Source: Mesorhizobium sp. M3A.F.Ca.ET.080.04.2.1 (lineage in GTDB: Bacteria; Pseudomonadota; Alphaproteobacteria; Rhizobiales; Rhizobiaceae). Taken from it: 64,000 bases of DNA. The notes under the pieces are model-generated. The model was given only the letters and a program-made list of their open reading frames with translations. It was not told the origin of the DNA and searched no databases. The stretch lies in the NCBI RefSeq assembly GCF_003952525.1, contig NZ_CP034451.1, positions 3,534,001 to 3,598,000 of the forward strand. The letters are read 5' to 3'. Both the position numbers and the translations under genes were made by a program. Shown piece by piece: positions 49,130 to 59,527 of the stretch (within the stretch, counting starts at the first letter, position 1; each line of letters begins with the position of its first letter).

Positions 49130-49660
49130 ATGCCGTTCTTGATTGCTATACTTGGCCTGCTCGGCGCGGCGGCGTTCTGGTGGTATCGGCTGAAGGCCAT
49201 GAACGATGCCGCGCGCGAAGTCGCCGATGTCGTCGGGCGCGTGCAAGGCAATATCCGGCGCAAGAAGCTGCGCAAGCAGGCAGCGCTCTCGCCATTGACG
49301 GCGATCGACGATCCCGTGGTGGCTGCCGCGACGCTGATCACGGCGATCATTGCCGAGCAAGGCCCGATCCTGCCGCAGCGCGAAGGCGTGATCCGCGAGG
49401 TGATTGCGGAGATTGCGCAGAGCCAGAAGAAGACCGACGAGGCGGTGGTCTACGCCAAATGGGCGGCCGCGCAGGTCGACGACACGACGATCGTCATCGA
49501 CAAGCTGGCGCCGTTCCTGCGCGAACGTCTGGATCCGAACGAGAGGAACGACTTGCTGCAAATGCTGAACCGTGTGGCGCAAGGCGGCGAGCAGAGTTTG
49601 CGGATCGGCGACCAGCGCATGCTGAGGCTCAGGCAGAAGCTCGGTTTCGAGGTGAATTGA
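49130..49660 (+). CDS. Membrane-anchored protein of unknown function
   Basis: 176 residues: an N-terminal helix (FLIAILGLLGAAAFWWYRL, about residues 3-21) then a soluble helical domain. Charged repeats such as VIREVIAEIAQSQKKTDEAV suggest a TerB-like or DUF533-like helical fold, but this is a guess. The ATG follows GGGGGAATTCGGC. Confidence 0.65.
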   Translation: MPFLIAILGLLGAAAFWWYRLKAMNDAAREVADVVGRVQGNIRRKKLRKQAALSPLTAIDDPVVAAATLITAIIAEQGPILPQREGVIREVIAEIAQSQKKTDEAVVYAKWAAAQVDDTTIVIDKLAPFLRERLDPNERNDLLQMLNRVAQGGEQSLRIGDQRMLRLRQKLGFEVN

Positions 49661-49715
49661 GCTGAAGCCGCGGCGGCCTGACCGCTCCTTGGTGATTGGG
49701 CGAAACGCCTCTCGC

Positions 49716-49905
49716 GTCGTCATTCTATGGCGGAGCAAGGAGCGAAGCGACGTGGCGCAGACCATAGAATCCATTCTGTTACCTATAAGCGTTGCAGCAG
49801 TGCAGAATTCTGGTCGGCTGCGCTCTTCGACCAAGGGCGCGGCATGGATCCGCGGGTCTTCGCGTCCGCCTCGCTCCCGCTCCGCCCGTGGATGACGATA
49901 TCGCG
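49716..49905. repeat. GGAGCAAGGAGCGAAGCGACG-family intergenic repeat, full copy
   Basis: Starts CGTCATTCTATGGCGGAGC and AAGGAGCGAAGCGACGTGG and ends CTCGCTCCCGCTCCGCCC then GTGGATGACGA. Same layout as 29158-29345. Confidence 0.82.
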
Positions 49906-49929
49906 TGGGCCTCGGCCTCCGCGAAACCC

Positions 49930-51192
49930 TCAGATCGCCTCGCCCTTGAGCAGCCGCGGCGTGTCGCCAGACAGGCCCGAGGCCTGACGAATGAAGAAAT
50001 CCTTGAGCCTAGGCATGCGTTCGACAAGGCCAAGGCCGATGTCGCGCGCGGCGCGCAACGGGCCGATGTCGTTGGAGAACAGCCGGTTCAGCACGTCGGT
50101 GGTGACGCCCATCTGCAGTGTGTCGAAGCGGCGCCATTGCTGGTAGCGCTCCAGCACGTCGAGCGCGCCGATGTCCTGGCCGAGCCGGTCGGCCTCGACC
50201 ACCACTTCGGCCAATGCGGCGACGTCCTTGAAGCCGAGGTTCAGGCCCTGGCCGGCGATCGGGTGGATGCCGTGGGCGGCGTCGCCGGCGAGCGCGATGC
50301 GGGTTGCAACGAAGGCGCGGGCGAGGGTGAGGCCGAGCGGCCAGGCGCGCGGCTTGTCGGCGACGCGGATCTCGCCGAGCTTGAGCCCGAAGCGCTGCTC
50401 GAGTTCGTGCTCGAAGACGAACTCGTCGCCGTCGACAAGCGTTTGCGCATCTTGCGTGCGCTCGACCCAGACGATCGATGAGGCGTTGGTCCCATCCTTG
50501 CGCGGCTTCAGCGGCAGCGTGGCGAAGGGGCCGGCCGGCAGGAAATGTTCCTCGGCGCGACCGTTGTGCGGGCGTTCATGCGCGACCGTGCAGACGATGC
50601 CGGACTGGCCGTACTCCCATTTCACCGTCTTGATGCCGGCCATGTCGCGCAGCTTGGAATTGACGCCGTCGGCGGCGATCAGCAGTCGCGCCTTGAGCGC
50701 AGCGCCATCGGCCAGATGCACGGTGATGCCGGTTCCAGAGGTATCGAAGGCATTGACCGCCATGCCCTCGATGATATCGATGCCGAGCTCTTCGGCGCGC
50801 CGGCGCAGCGCGCCGTTTAGATCCCGGTTGGCGACCATATGGGCGAAAGGCTCGCCGGGCGCGACTTCGCCGTCGAAGGTCAAGAACACCGGGCGCACCG
50901 GATCGGCGGCGCGCGAATCGGTGATGATCATCTCGGTGATCGCCTGCGCTTCTGGCGCGATCTCTTCCCATACGCCGAGCTGCTCGAGCATGCGGCAGGC
51001 CGCGGCGGCGATCGCCGAGGCGCGGCCGTCCTTCTGCCAGACCCCGGCCGGTGCCGCATCGACGATGGCGACGGCGAGGCTCGGGCGCGCCTGCTTCAGC
51101 GACACCGCTGCGGCGAGCCCGACATAGCCGGCGCCTGCCACCAGCACGTCCAGCGCGGCCTCGTCCGCTCCACCCGCATTGCCGTCGACCAT
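49930..51192 (-). CDS. UbiH/UbiF/COQ6 family FAD-dependent monooxygenase
   Basis: Aromatic-ring hydroxylase family involved in ubiquinone synthesis; 420 residues. FAD loop VAGAGYVGLAAAVSL (about residues 18-32), the second FAD motif ALAGDAAHGIHPIAGQGLNLG (about residues 307-327) and a DG-type motif LLIAADGVNSKLR are present. Which hydroxylation step it performs cannot be told. AAAGGGAAAG precedes the ATG. Divergent from tesB. Confidence 0.88.
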   Translation of the reverse strand: MVDGNAGGADEAALDVLVAGAGYVGLAAAVSLKQARPSLAVAIVDAAPAGVWQKDGRASAIAAAACRMLEQLGVWEEIAPEAQAITEMIITDSRAADPVRPVFLTFDGEVAPGEPFAHMVANRDLNGALRRRAEELGIDIIEGMAVNAFDTSGTGITVHLADGAALKARLLIAADGVNSKLRDMAGIKTVKWEYGQSGIVCTVAHERPHNGRAEEHFLPAGPFATLPLKPRKDGTNASSIVWVERTQDAQTLVDGDEFVFEHELEQRFGLKLGEIRVADKPRAWPLGLTLARAFVATRIALAGDAAHGIHPIAGQGLNLGFKDVAALAEVVVEADRLGQDIGALDVLERYQQWRRFDTLQMGVTTDVLNRLFSNDIGPLRAARDIGLGLVERMPRLKDFFIRQASGLSGDTPRLLKGEAI

Positions 51193-51300
51193 GGCACTTT
51201 CCCTTTCGCGGCTCGAGACCGCTGCGGCGGCCATAGCAGCTTGACTGACTGCCTGTCCTGTCCGAAACCCGCCATGGCACATCTTCGAAGGACGTGGAAC

Positions 51301-52164
51301 ATGACGGCGGCCATGGACGAGCTTCTGGGCATTCTCGACCTCGAGCAGCTCGAACACAACCTGTATCGTGGTCGCAGTCCCAAGCTCGACTGGCAGCGTG
51401 TGTTCGGCGGCCAGACCATCGCCCAGGCACTTGTCGCCGCCCAGCGCACGGTCGATCCGGAGCGCCACGTGCATTCGCTGCACGGCTATTTCATGCGCCC
51501 CGGCGACACCAAGGTGCCGATCGTCTACGAGGTCGACCGCATTCGGGACGGCGGCTCCTTCACCACGCGCCGCGTGGTTGCGATCCAGCATGGCCAGGCG
51601 ATCTTCTCGCTGGAAGCCTCGTTCCAGCAGGACGAGGTCGGCCTCGAACACCAGCTGCCGATGCCGCGCAACGTGCCGGCGCCCGACACGCTGCTGTCGC
51701 AGCGCGAGTTGCTCGGCAAGTTCGGCGAGGCGGTCCCGGAAGGCATCAAACGCTATTGGGAACGCGACCGGCCGATCGAGATGAAACCGGTGATGCTGAA
51801 GCACTATACCAGCCGCGAGAAACTGGAGCCGGAGCAGAACATCTGGATCCGCACCACCGGTCCGGTGCCGGAGGACCGCGCCACCCAGGCGGCAGTGCTC
51901 GCCTATCTCTCCGACATGACGCTGCTCGACACCTCGACCTTCGCGCATGGCCGCGCCATCTTCGACCGCGACATCCAGGCGGCAAGCCTCGACCACGCCA
52001 TGTGGTTCCACCGCAGCCATGCGCTGGACGACTGGATCCTCTACACGCAGGATAGTCCGTCCACGCAGGGCTCGAGAGGATTCACGCGCGGATCGCTGTT
52101 CGCGCGCGACGGAACGCTGATCGCGTCGGTCGCGCAGGAAGGCCTGATCCGGCTCAAACGGTGA
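51301..52164 (+). CDS. tesB: Acyl-CoA thioesterase II
   Basis: Double-hotdog thioesterase of 287 residues. RVFGGQTIAQALVAAQRTV (about residues 33-51), HSLHGYFMRPGDTKVPIVYEV (about residues 58-78) and C-terminal LDHAMWFHR (the catalytic Asp region) with GSRGFTRG are family hallmarks. Hydrolyses acyl-CoA to free acid and CoA. Next to the divergent monooxygenase. Confidence 0.94.
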   Translation: MTAAMDELLGILDLEQLEHNLYRGRSPKLDWQRVFGGQTIAQALVAAQRTVDPERHVHSLHGYFMRPGDTKVPIVYEVDRIRDGGSFTTRRVVAIQHGQAIFSLEASFQQDEVGLEHQLPMPRNVPAPDTLLSQRELLGKFGEAVPEGIKRYWERDRPIEMKPVMLKHYTSREKLEPEQNIWIRTTGPVPEDRATQAAVLAYLSDMTLLDTSTFAHGRAIFDRDIQAASLDHAMWFHRSHALDDWILYTQDSPSTQGSRGFTRGSLFARDGTLIASVAQEGLIRLKR

Positions 52165-52243
52165 GCCGGCTTGCGGGGAAGCCTGTAAAATAGGCGTTTT
52201 GACAATTTTGCCTATTTCTTAATCAGGTGCCTTGACGCGGCTG

Positions 52244-52260
52244 TGCACGAATAACGTGCA
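52244..52260. promoter_or_regulatory. NtrC binding site
   Basis: TGCAC-GAATAAC-GTGCA, a perfect dyad fitting the NtrC consensus TGCACYN5RGTGCA, about 55 bases upstream of the sigma-54 promoter. Confidence 0.75.
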
Positions 52261-52312
52261 GCCGCCTTCAATCTCCTTTGTTTGCAACAAGTTACTGTCC
52301 TGCCTTGGCAAT

Positions 52313-52328
52313 TGGCACGGAGCTTGAA
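52313..52328 (+). promoter_or_regulatory. Sigma-54 promoter of glnK-amtB
   Basis: TGGCACG-GAGC-TTGA matches the -24/-12 consensus TGGCACGN4TTGCW except for the final C. It lies about 85 bases before glnK, consistent with nitrogen-limited expression. Confidence 0.8.
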
Positions 52329-52406
52329 TCCTGTCGATCACTCTCCGGTTCCCGCGGGATCCGCGAAGTCGTGCAAACGCGGGCGACCGCAACAGCAAAA
52401 GGGTGA

Positions 52407-52751
<345 letters not shown>

Positions 52752-52783
52752 AGCGGCGAGCACGTATTCCAATGGAGAGTTCA

Positions 52784-54214
52784 ATGAACATACCTTCCAC
52801 CTTGAAGTCGGTGGCGCGCTCCGCGCTGCTGGGCTCGTTCGCGCTCGGAGCATTGGGCACTGTCGCCGCGTTGGCGCAGGAAGCGGCTCCCGCCGTTGCC
52901 GCGGCCGCGCCGGCAGCTCCCGCTTTCACCGTCGACAAGGGCGACACCACGTGGATGATGATTTCCACCGTGCTGGTGCTGTTGATGACCATTCCCGGCC
53001 TTGCCCTTTTCTACGGCGGCCTGGTTCGCACCAAGAACATGTTGTCGGTGCTGATGCAGGTCTTCACCATCACCTGCTTGGTCATGATCATCTGGGTCTT
53101 CTACGGCTACAGCCTGGCTTTCACCGCCGGCAATGCCTTCGTCGGAGGCCTGTCCAAAGCGTTTCTCTCCGGTGTCAGCGTATCGACGCTGTCGGAAACC
53201 TTCACCAAGGGCGTCGCCATTCCTGAATTGGTGTTCGTCGTCTTCCAGATGACCTTCGCCTGCATCACGCCTGCGCTGATCGTCGGCGCCTTCGCCGAAC
53301 GCGTCAAATTCTCGGCTGTGATCCTTTTCGTCGTCCTCTGGGTGACGTTCGTCTACTTCCCGATTGCACATATGGTCTGGTTCTGGGGCGGCCCGAGCGC
53401 CTATTCCGACCCGTCCGGGCTGATCTTCGGCTTCGGTGCCATCGACTTCGCCGGCGGCACGGTCGTTCACATCAATGCGGGCATCGCCGGCCTCGTCGGA
53501 GCGCTGATGATCGGCAAGCGCATCGGCTACAAGAAGGACATCATGGCGCCGCACTCGATGACGCTCACCATGGTTGGTGCTTCACTGCTGTGGGTCGGCT
53601 GGTTCGGCTTCAACGCCGGTTCGAACCTGGAGGCGAACTCCTATGCGGTGCTGGCCATGATCAATACCTTCGTTGCCACGGCGGCGGCGGCATTGACCTG
53701 GATCGTGCTTGAATCGCTGCTGCGCGGCAAAGCGTCCATGCTCGGCGTTGCCTCGGGCGCGGTGACCGGCCTCGTCGCCGTCACGCCCGCCGCCGGCTTC
53801 GCCGGGCCGATGGGTGCTATTGTGCTCGGCATCGTCGCCACCTTCGTCTGTTACTTCTTCGTCTCGGTCGTGAAGAACACGTTCGACTATGACGACAGCC
53901 TGGATGTCTTCGGCGTCCACTGCGTTGGCGGCATCATCGGCGCGCTCGGCACCGGCATTCTGGTCAATCCCGCCCTCGGTGGCGCCGGCATCGTTGACTA
54001 TTCGACGGCCGACTTCGCTGCTGGCTATGCCGGAACGGCTACCCAGCTGCTGGCGCAGGGCAAGGGCGTGCTGGTGACCGTCCTGTGGTCGGGCATCGGC
54101 AGCGCCATCCTCTACAAGATCGTCGACATGATCGTCGGTTTGCGTCCGTCGGCCGACGCAGAGCGCGAAGGCCTCGACCTCACCTCGCATGGCGAAGCGG
54201 CCTATCATCCGTAA
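52784..54214 (+). CDS. amtB: Ammonium transporter AmtB
   Basis: 476 residues with an N-terminal signal peptide (LLGSFALGALGTVAALAQ) and eleven core transmembrane helices. Motifs FYGGLVRTKNMLSV, FGFGAIDFAGGTVVHINAG (about residues 211-229) and FGVHCVGGIIGALGTGI (about residues 378-394) contain the twin pore histidines. GGAGAG five bases before the ATG at 52784. Downstream of glnK by 32 bp; a strong terminator follows. Confidence 0.97.
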   Translation: MNIPSTLKSVARSALLGSFALGALGTVAALAQEAAPAVAAAAPAAPAFTVDKGDTTWMMISTVLVLLMTIPGLALFYGGLVRTKNMLSVLMQVFTITCLVMIIWVFYGYSLAFTAGNAFVGGLSKAFLSGVSVSTLSETFTKGVAIPELVFVVFQMTFACITPALIVGAFAERVKFSAVILFVVLWVTFVYFPIAHMVWFWGGPSAYSDPSGLIFGFGAIDFAGGTVVHINAGIAGLVGALMIGKRIGYKKDIMAPHSMTLTMVGASLLWVGWFGFNAGSNLEANSYAVLAMINTFVATAAAALTWIVLESLLRGKASMLGVASGAVTGLVAVTPAAGFAGPMGAIVLGIVATFVCYFFVSVVKNTFDYDDSLDVFGVHCVGGIIGALGTGILVNPALGGAGIVDYSTADFAAGYAGTATQLLAQGKGVLVTVLWSGIGSAILYKIVDMIVGLRPSADAEREGLDLTSHGEAAYHP

Positions 54215-54296
54215 GCCTCGCCAGTGCCGGGCGGCCCTGTGCCGCCCCGCATCCTCCCATCCCGTCGTGACGCTCTCGAAAGAGGGCTCACGCATT

Positions 54297-54326
54297 GAGG
54301 CCCGGAGCAATCCGGGCCTCTTTTTT
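54297..54326 (+). terminator. Terminator after amtB
   Basis: GAGGCCCGGA-GCAA-TCCGGGCCTC followed by TTTTTT, 82 bases after the stop. Confidence 0.93.
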
Positions 54327-54488
54327 GGAAATCGTATGGCTGCGACGAAGGGAGCGAGGAATCGTTTTCTGCGCGATCACGTTTCCGTGATGCGCGAAAG
54401 CCAAGAAACATACAGCTCACTGCTTCCGTACTTGGGGGGTAGCGAGCGCCGTTGCGGCGCCCGCAAACAAAAGAGAAGGAACCAACTG

Positions 54489-54764
54489 ATGAACTTCAAG
54501 AACATCCTGCTGGGAGCAATGGCTCTGTCGATGGTCAGCGGTGTTGCACTTGCCGGCGCACTCGACGAGCCGGACAACATGGCGCCGTTCTTCACCGACT
54601 CCAGCATGAAGACCATGAAGGCCGAGGCGGACTTCAAGGCAGCCTGGGCTTCGATGGCCAAGGACAAGCAGGATGCAATGATGAAGGAGTGCCAGGACGC
54701 GGCGATGAGCAAGCCCCACGCCGAGTTCTGCGCCAATCTGATGATGTATGCCGGTCACAAGTGA
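54489..54764 (+). CDS. Small secreted protein of unknown function
   Basis: 91 residues: signal peptide MNFKNILLGAMALSMVSGVALA (cleavage about residue 22) and a mature acidic, Met-rich helical part with DSSMKTMKAEADFKAAWASM and two cysteines (KECQDA, EFCANL). No family recognised. GAGAAGGAACC precedes the ATG, and a terminator follows. Confidence 0.72.
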   Translation: MNFKNILLGAMALSMVSGVALAGALDEPDNMAPFFTDSSMKTMKAEADFKAAWASMAKDKQDAMMKECQDAAMSKPHAEFCANLMMYAGHK

Positions 54765-54818
54765 TGCGGGAGATCGTGTCCTGACGGGCGCGGTTCGCTT
54801 CCTAGTTGCGAGCGAGAG

Positions 54819-54850
54819 ATGGCGGGCTTCGACCCGCCATTTCCGTTTCA
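54819..54850 (+). terminator. Terminator after the small secreted protein gene
   Basis: ATGGCGGG-CTTCGA-CCCGCCAT stem-loop followed by TTCCGTTT. Confidence 0.78.
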
Positions 54851-54972
54851 CAGGGTCATCTCGGTAAAGGCCCATGGTTAATGCGGCCTTAACCTTCCCA
54901 CCCATAGTCTTGTCTCCGAATCTGCCGGACTGCGCCATGCGCCCGGCCAGGCAACGACTTACGGGGAAGAGC

Positions 54973-57627
54973 ATGCGTTCAGGCGCTTCAGCACCGCTCG
55001 CGCTGGCCGACACGGGGCATGGCATCCAGGCGTTCGCGCGGCGTCAGGTTGGGCGGCTGGTCGGCGCAGGCCTGTTCGTGTTCACCGCTTTTGGCGTTGC
55101 CAGCCTTGCCACGTGGAATGTCGCCGATCCGAGCTTCTCGCATGCGACGAACAACATCGTCACCAACGCCATGGGCTATGCGGGCGCGGTGTTCTCGGAC
55201 CTTGCCATGCAGTTCTTCGGCCTGGCCGCCGTGGCCGGACTGGTGCCGGCGGTGGTCTGGGGCTTTCTCTTGTTCTCCGCCCGTGGGGTCGACAAGCTGC
55301 CGAAGCGCGGCTTTGCCTGGTTCGGTTTCGCGCTGCTTGCCGCGGCGATGACCGGATGCGTGACGCCGCCCAACACCTGGCCGCTGCCGACCGGCCTCGG
55401 CGGCGTTTTCGGCGACATGGTGCTGAAAATTCCCGGCATAGCCGTCGGCGGCTATCCGAGAGGCCTTTTCGCAAGCGTCATCGCGCTCATTCTGGCCGCG
55501 CCGGCGCTGTGGCTCTTTGCCTACGGCTCGGCGCTGATCGCGCGCAGGAACGGCTTTGCCGTCATGGAACGCGCCGCCGAGCCCGATCCGCGCGAGCGGG
55601 ACAACCTGCTGTTCGAAGAGGATGAGGACGAAGGCGACGAGGGCATTCTGGCGCTTGGCGCCATCACCCATTGGTGGCTGTCGCTGCGCGCCTTCCTGCA
55701 CCGGCGCGCCGCGCGTCGCAGGCGGGAGCGCGACGAGTTCGAGCCGCAGATGGAGCCGCGCGCCAGCGCCTGGCGGCGCGCTGCCGAGCGCGTCGAATCG
55801 GCCGAATTCGCCGAATCGCGGATGGGCCCGGGCCGCGCACGCGTCGAGCCGGAATTCTTCGCCGCCATGGTCAACGACCGCAGCGCCTCGGTCGATCCGG
55901 TGGATGAGGATTTCGGCGAGGAGGATGAAGACGCCGACGTCGACGATTTCGACGACGAGGAGCCTGTCCAGCGCCGCGCGAATGTGCGGAATTTCCGCTC
56001 CGATGCGGCAACCCGCGTCGAGGCGCCGGCGCCGCGTCCGGTGCAGGGCGCGCGCGTGCAGCGCGAGGCGCAGACCTCGCTGATCGGCTCCGGCAGGTTC
56101 GAGATGCCGTCGCTGCATTTCCTGTCCGAGCCGAAGAACGTCGCGCGCGATCCGAGCCTGTCGAAGGACGCGCTGGAGCAGAACGCGCGCCTGCTGGAAG
56201 GCGTGCTTGAGGATTTCGGCGTCAAGGGCGAGATCATCCATGTCCGCCCGGGCCCGGTCGTCACCCTCTACGAACTGGAACCCGCGCCCGGCATCAAGTC
56301 CTCACGCGTCATCGGCCTTTCCGACGACATCGCCCGCTCGATGAGCGCGATCGCCTGCCGCGTCGCCGTCGTGCCCGGCCGCAACGCCATCGGCATCGAG
56401 TTGCCGAACGCCAAGCGCGAGACGGTCTACCTGCGCGAGATCATGGCCAGCCGCGACTTCGAGACGACCAAGGCGAAGCTCGCCCTGGCGCTCGGCAAGA
56501 CGATCAATGGTGAAGCGGTGATCGTCGACATCGCCAAGATGCCGCACGTGCTGGTCGCCGGCACCACCGGCTCGGGCAAGTCCGTCGCCATCAACACCAT
56601 GATCCTGTCGCTGCTCTACCGGCTGACGCCGCAGGAATGCCGGCTGATCATGATCGATCCGAAAATGCTCGAGCTGTCGGTGTATGACGGCATCCCGCAT
56701 CTGCTGACACCGGTCGTCACCGATCCGAAGAAGGCGGTCGTGGCGCTGAAGTGGACCGTGCGCGAGATGGAGGACCGCTACCGCAAGATGTCCAAGGTCG
56801 GCGTGCGCAACATCGACGGTTTCAACGCGCGCGTCCAACTTGCCGAGAAGAAGGGCGAGAAGATCTCGCGCACGGTGCAGACCGGCTTCGACCGCCAGAC
56901 CGGCGAGGCGATCTACGAGACGGAGGATCTCGATCTCGAGCCGATGCCCTATATCGTGGTCATCATCGACGAGATGGCCGACCTGATGATGGTCGCCGGC
57001 AAGGACATCGAAGGCGCCGTCCAGCGCCTGGCGCAGATGGCGCGCGCCGCCGGCATCCATGTCATCATGGCGACCCAGCGTCCTTCGGTCGACGTCATCA
57101 CCGGCACCATCAAGGCCAACTTCCCGACCCGCATCTCCTTCCAGGTGACGTCGAAGATCGACAGCCGCACCATTCTGGGCGAGCAGGGCGCCGAACAGCT
57201 GCTCGGTATGGGCGACATGCTCTACATGGCCGGCGGCGGCCGTATCCAGCGCGTCCACGGTCCATTCGTTTCCGACGACGAGGTCGAGAAGATCGTCGCG
57301 CATCTGAAGCTGCAGGGCGTGCCCGAATATCTCGACGCCATCACCGAGGACGACGAGGAAGAGGAGGAAGAAGGCTCCTCCGGCAGAGGCTCGGGCGGCG
57401 GTGGCGGCGGCAATTTCGAGGATTCCGACGATCCCTACGACCAGGCCGTGGCCGTGGTGCTGCGCGACGGCAAGGCCTCGACCAGCTATATCCAGCGAAG
57501 GCTCGGTATCGGCTACAACCGCGCCGCCTCGATCATCGAGAAGATGGAGAAGGAAGGCATTGTCGGTCCGGCCAACCACGCCGGCAAACGCGAGATATTG
57601 GTGCCGACGGAAGACGACAAGTTCTAG
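54973..57627 (+). CDS. ftsK: DNA translocase FtsK
   Basis: Septum-anchored DNA pump that aligns dif sites for XerCD; 884 residues. Four N-terminal helices (residues about 25-190), a long acidic linker, then the motor with Walker [15 protein letters not shown] (about residue 529), Walker [14 protein letters not shown], and a C-terminal winged-helix gamma domain ([19 protein letters not shown]). The ATG at 54973 has GGGGAAGAG upstream. A Glu/Gly-rich linker (about residues 793-818) joins motor and gamma domain. Confidence 0.96.
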   Translation: MRSGASAPLALADTGHGIQAFARRQVGRLVGAGLFVFTAFGVASLATWNVADPSFSHATNNIVTNAMGYAGAVFSDLAMQFFGLAAVAGLVPAVVWGFLLFSARGVDKLPKRGFAWFGFALLAAAMTGCVTPPNTWPLPTGLGGVFGDMVLKIPGIAVGGYPRGLFASVIALILAAPALWLFAYGSALIARRNGFAVMERAAEPDPRERDNLLFEEDEDEGDEGILALGAITHWWLSLRAFLHRRAARRRRERDEFEPQMEPRASAWRRAAERVESAEFAESRMGPGRARVEPEFFAAMVNDRSASVDPVDEDFGEEDEDADVDDFDDEEPVQRRANVRNFRSDAATRVEAPAPRPVQGARVQREAQTSLIGSGRFEMPSLHFLSEPKNVARDPSLSKDALEQNARLLEGVLEDFGVKGEIIHVRPGPVVTLYELEPAPGIKSSRVIGLSDDIARSMSAIACRVAVVPGRNAIGIELPNAKRETVYLREIMASRDFETTKAKLALALGKTINGEAVIVDIAKMPHVLVAGTTGSGKSVAINTMILSLLYRLTPQECRLIMIDPKMLELSVYDGIPHLLTPVVTDPKKAVVALKWTVREMEDRYRKMSKVGVRNIDGFNARVQLAEKKGEKISRTVQTGFDRQTGEAIYETEDLDLEPMPYIVVIIDEMADLMMVAGKDIEGAVQRLAQMARAAGIHVIMATQRPSVDVITGTIKANFPTRISFQVTSKIDSRTILGEQGAEQLLGMGDMLYMAGGGRIQRVHGPFVSDDEVEKIVAHLKLQGVPEYLDAITEDDEEEEEEGSSGRGSGGGGGGNFEDSDDPYDQAVAVVLRDGKASTSYIQRRLGIGYNRAASIIEKMEKEGIVGPANHAGKREILVPTEDDKF

Positions 57628-57634
57628 GCATGCC

Positions 57635-57668
57635 GATATTCAGGTGATGCCGGCCTGACCTCAAGCTC
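57635..57668. repeat. Compact palindrome centred on GCCGGC
   Basis: GATATTCAGGTGATGCCGGCC then TGACCTCAAGCTC, a slightly degenerate copy of the element at 48215-48248, shortly after the ftsK stop. Confidence 0.78.
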
Positions 57669-57807
57669 AACACACCCGGCTCCGTCGATCGGCAACCTTG
57701 AACCTTCTGGCGCGTTCATGCGACGGAGCGCCGTCGGACCCGCCAAACTTAGGCCCAACTGGGGGTCCAGAGACGCAGACCAGGACGAAACACAGAAAGT
57801 GACCGGC

Positions 57808-58476
57808 ATGAAGACCCAGAGAGAATTCGCCCCGACCCGCCGCCAGGTGCTTGGCCTCGGTCTTGTGCTTGCGGGGACGGCAGCCATCAATGTGGTGCCG
57901 GGCTTCCAACTGCTGGCGTCGGCGCAGGCAGCGGTGCCGCCGACGGCGCAGAAGATCGCCGACCATTTCTCCTCGGTCAAATCGATGAGCGGCGAATTCG
58001 TGCAGTTCGGGCCGAAGGGCGAGCAGACCGGCGGCAAGTTCTTCCTGGAACGGCCGGGCAAGATCCGCTTCAACTATGACGGGTCGTCCAATTTCCGGGT
58101 GATCTCCGACGGCAAGTCGGTGGTGATCCTCAACAAGAAGCTTAATACCTCCGATCTCTATCCGCTGTCGAAGACGCCGCTCAAATTGCTGCTGGACGAC
58201 CGGATCGATCTCTCCGGCGGGCGGGTGAAGAGCGTCAAGGAGGAGGACGACCTCACCACCATCCAGCTCTCCGACAAGTCCGTCTTCGGCAATGCCAAGA
58301 TCACCATGATGTTCGATCCGAAGAGCTATGAGCTGCGCCAGTGGACGATCACGGACGCGCAGGGCAAGGACACGACGGTGATGATCTTCAACGTCAAGGA
58401 AGGCGTGAGCATCCCGCCCGACATGTTTGCCATCGACTACACGGCGAACCGCGAGCTGAATACGAAGACGCGGTAA
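57808..58476 (+). CDS. LolA-like outer-membrane lipoprotein carrier protein
   Basis: 222 residues: signal peptide containing PTRRQVLGLGLVLAG (twin-arginine-type, about residues 9-23), then the LolA/LolB half-barrel with KSMSGEFVQFGPKGEQTGGK (about residues 58-77), a basic LERPGKIRFNYDGSS and ADIRQWTI-like SYELRQWTITDAQGKD. It should carry lipoproteins across the periplasm. The Arg pair ahead of a hydrophobic core is unlike the Sec leader of most LolA proteins. Downstream of ftsK, as in several rhizobia. Confidence 0.88.
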   Translation: MKTQREFAPTRRQVLGLGLVLAGTAAINVVPGFQLLASAQAAVPPTAQKIADHFSSVKSMSGEFVQFGPKGEQTGGKFFLERPGKIRFNYDGSSNFRVISDGKSVVILNKKLNTSDLYPLSKTPLKLLLDDRIDLSGGRVKSVKEEDDLTTIQLSDKSVFGNAKITMMFDPKSYELRQWTITDAQGKDTTVMIFNVKEGVSIPPDMFAIDYTANRELNTKTR

Positions 58477-58510
58477 GCTTACGTCGCTGTCGGAGGTTTT
58501 CCCGCACGCT

Positions 58511-58592
58511 GGCGCCGCCCATCATCTGGCTACTGCCCTCGTCTCCCCGTGAACGGGGGAGAAATGCCCGGCAGGGCAATGAGGGGCGGCGC
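58511..58592. repeat. GAGGGGCGGCG-family palindromic repeat
   Basis: GGCGCCGCCCATCAT...ATGAGGGGCGGCGC with inner TCTCCCCGTGAACGGGGGAGA. Intergenic counterpart of the repeat inside ftsY. Confidence 0.85.
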
Positions 58593-58678
58593 TGACCTCT
58601 GCTATTGTTGCAGTGCTTGTCTTTCCGGCGCGCGGCTGGCAGTAGTTCGGCGACTTACGCCGTCCCGGACCTCGCCGC

Positions 58679-59485
58679 ATGCCTTTCACCATCGCCACCT
58701 GGAACATCAACTCGGTGCGGCTGCGCATGCCGATCGTCGAGCGGCTGTTGAAGGAGCACGCGCCGGACGTGCTCTGCCTGCAGGAAACCAAGGTCCCGGA
58801 CGAGCTCTTTCCCGAGAAGGCGTTTCGCAAGGCTGGGTATGAGCACATCCTCTTCCACGGGCAGAAGGGATATCACGGCGTCGCTACCGTCGCGCGGCGC
58901 CCGATCGAGCTGGTCGAGAAGCGGCGCTTCTGCGAGATCGAGGACAGCCGGCATCTGTCGGTCAGAGTCCGAGCCGGAGGCAAGTCGATCCTGCTGCATA
59001 ATTTCTACGTGCCGGCCGGCGGCGACGAGCCGGACCCGGAGATCAACCGGAAATTCCGGCACAAGCTCGATTTCGTCTACGAGATGAACGGCGTGCCCGC
59101 GAGCCAGGACGAGGCCTCCGCCTCGGTCCTGGTCGGCGACCTCAACATCGCGCCGCTGGAGCATGACGTCTGGTCGCACAAGCAGCTGCTCAACGTCGTC
59201 AGCCACACGCCAGTCGAGACGGAAAACTTCGAAGCGATGCGGCGGGCCGGCGGCTGGGTCGACCTGATGCGGCTAAACGTGCCGGCCGAGCAGAAGCTCT
59301 ACACCTGGTGGAGCTACCGCGCCAAGGACTGGGAAGCTTCCGACCGCGGGCGGCGGCTCGACCATGTCTGGTCGTCGGCCAATCTGGTGCCGCGTTTTTG
59401 CGGCTATGAAATCCTGAAGGCGGCACGCGGGTGGGAGAAGCCGTCGGACCATGTGCCGGTTATCGCGAAGTTTGACTTGGAGTAG
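58679..59485 (+). CDS. xthA: Exodeoxyribonuclease III
   Basis: AP endonuclease/3'-5' exonuclease of base-excision repair, 268 residues. WNINSVRLR, LCLQETKVPD (catalytic Glu), LVGDLNIAPLEHDVWS (Asp and Asn) and terminal SDHVPVIAKF (Asp-His) are visible. Full length. The GAGGGGCGGCG repeat lies upstream. Confidence 0.95.
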   Translation: MPFTIATWNINSVRLRMPIVERLLKEHAPDVLCLQETKVPDELFPEKAFRKAGYEHILFHGQKGYHGVATVARRPIELVEKRRFCEIEDSRHLSVRVRAGGKSILLHNFYVPAGGDEPDPEINRKFRHKLDFVYEMNGVPASQDEASASVLVGDLNIAPLEHDVWSHKQLLNVVSHTPVETENFEAMRRAGGWVDLMRLNVPAEQKLYTWWSYRAKDWEASDRGRRLDHVWSSANLVPRFCGYEILKAARGWEKPSDHVPVIAKFDLE

Positions 59486-59527
59486 GGCGCAGCGGCGATG
59501 GCCGCTGCTTGAGCCGTCTTCGCCATC

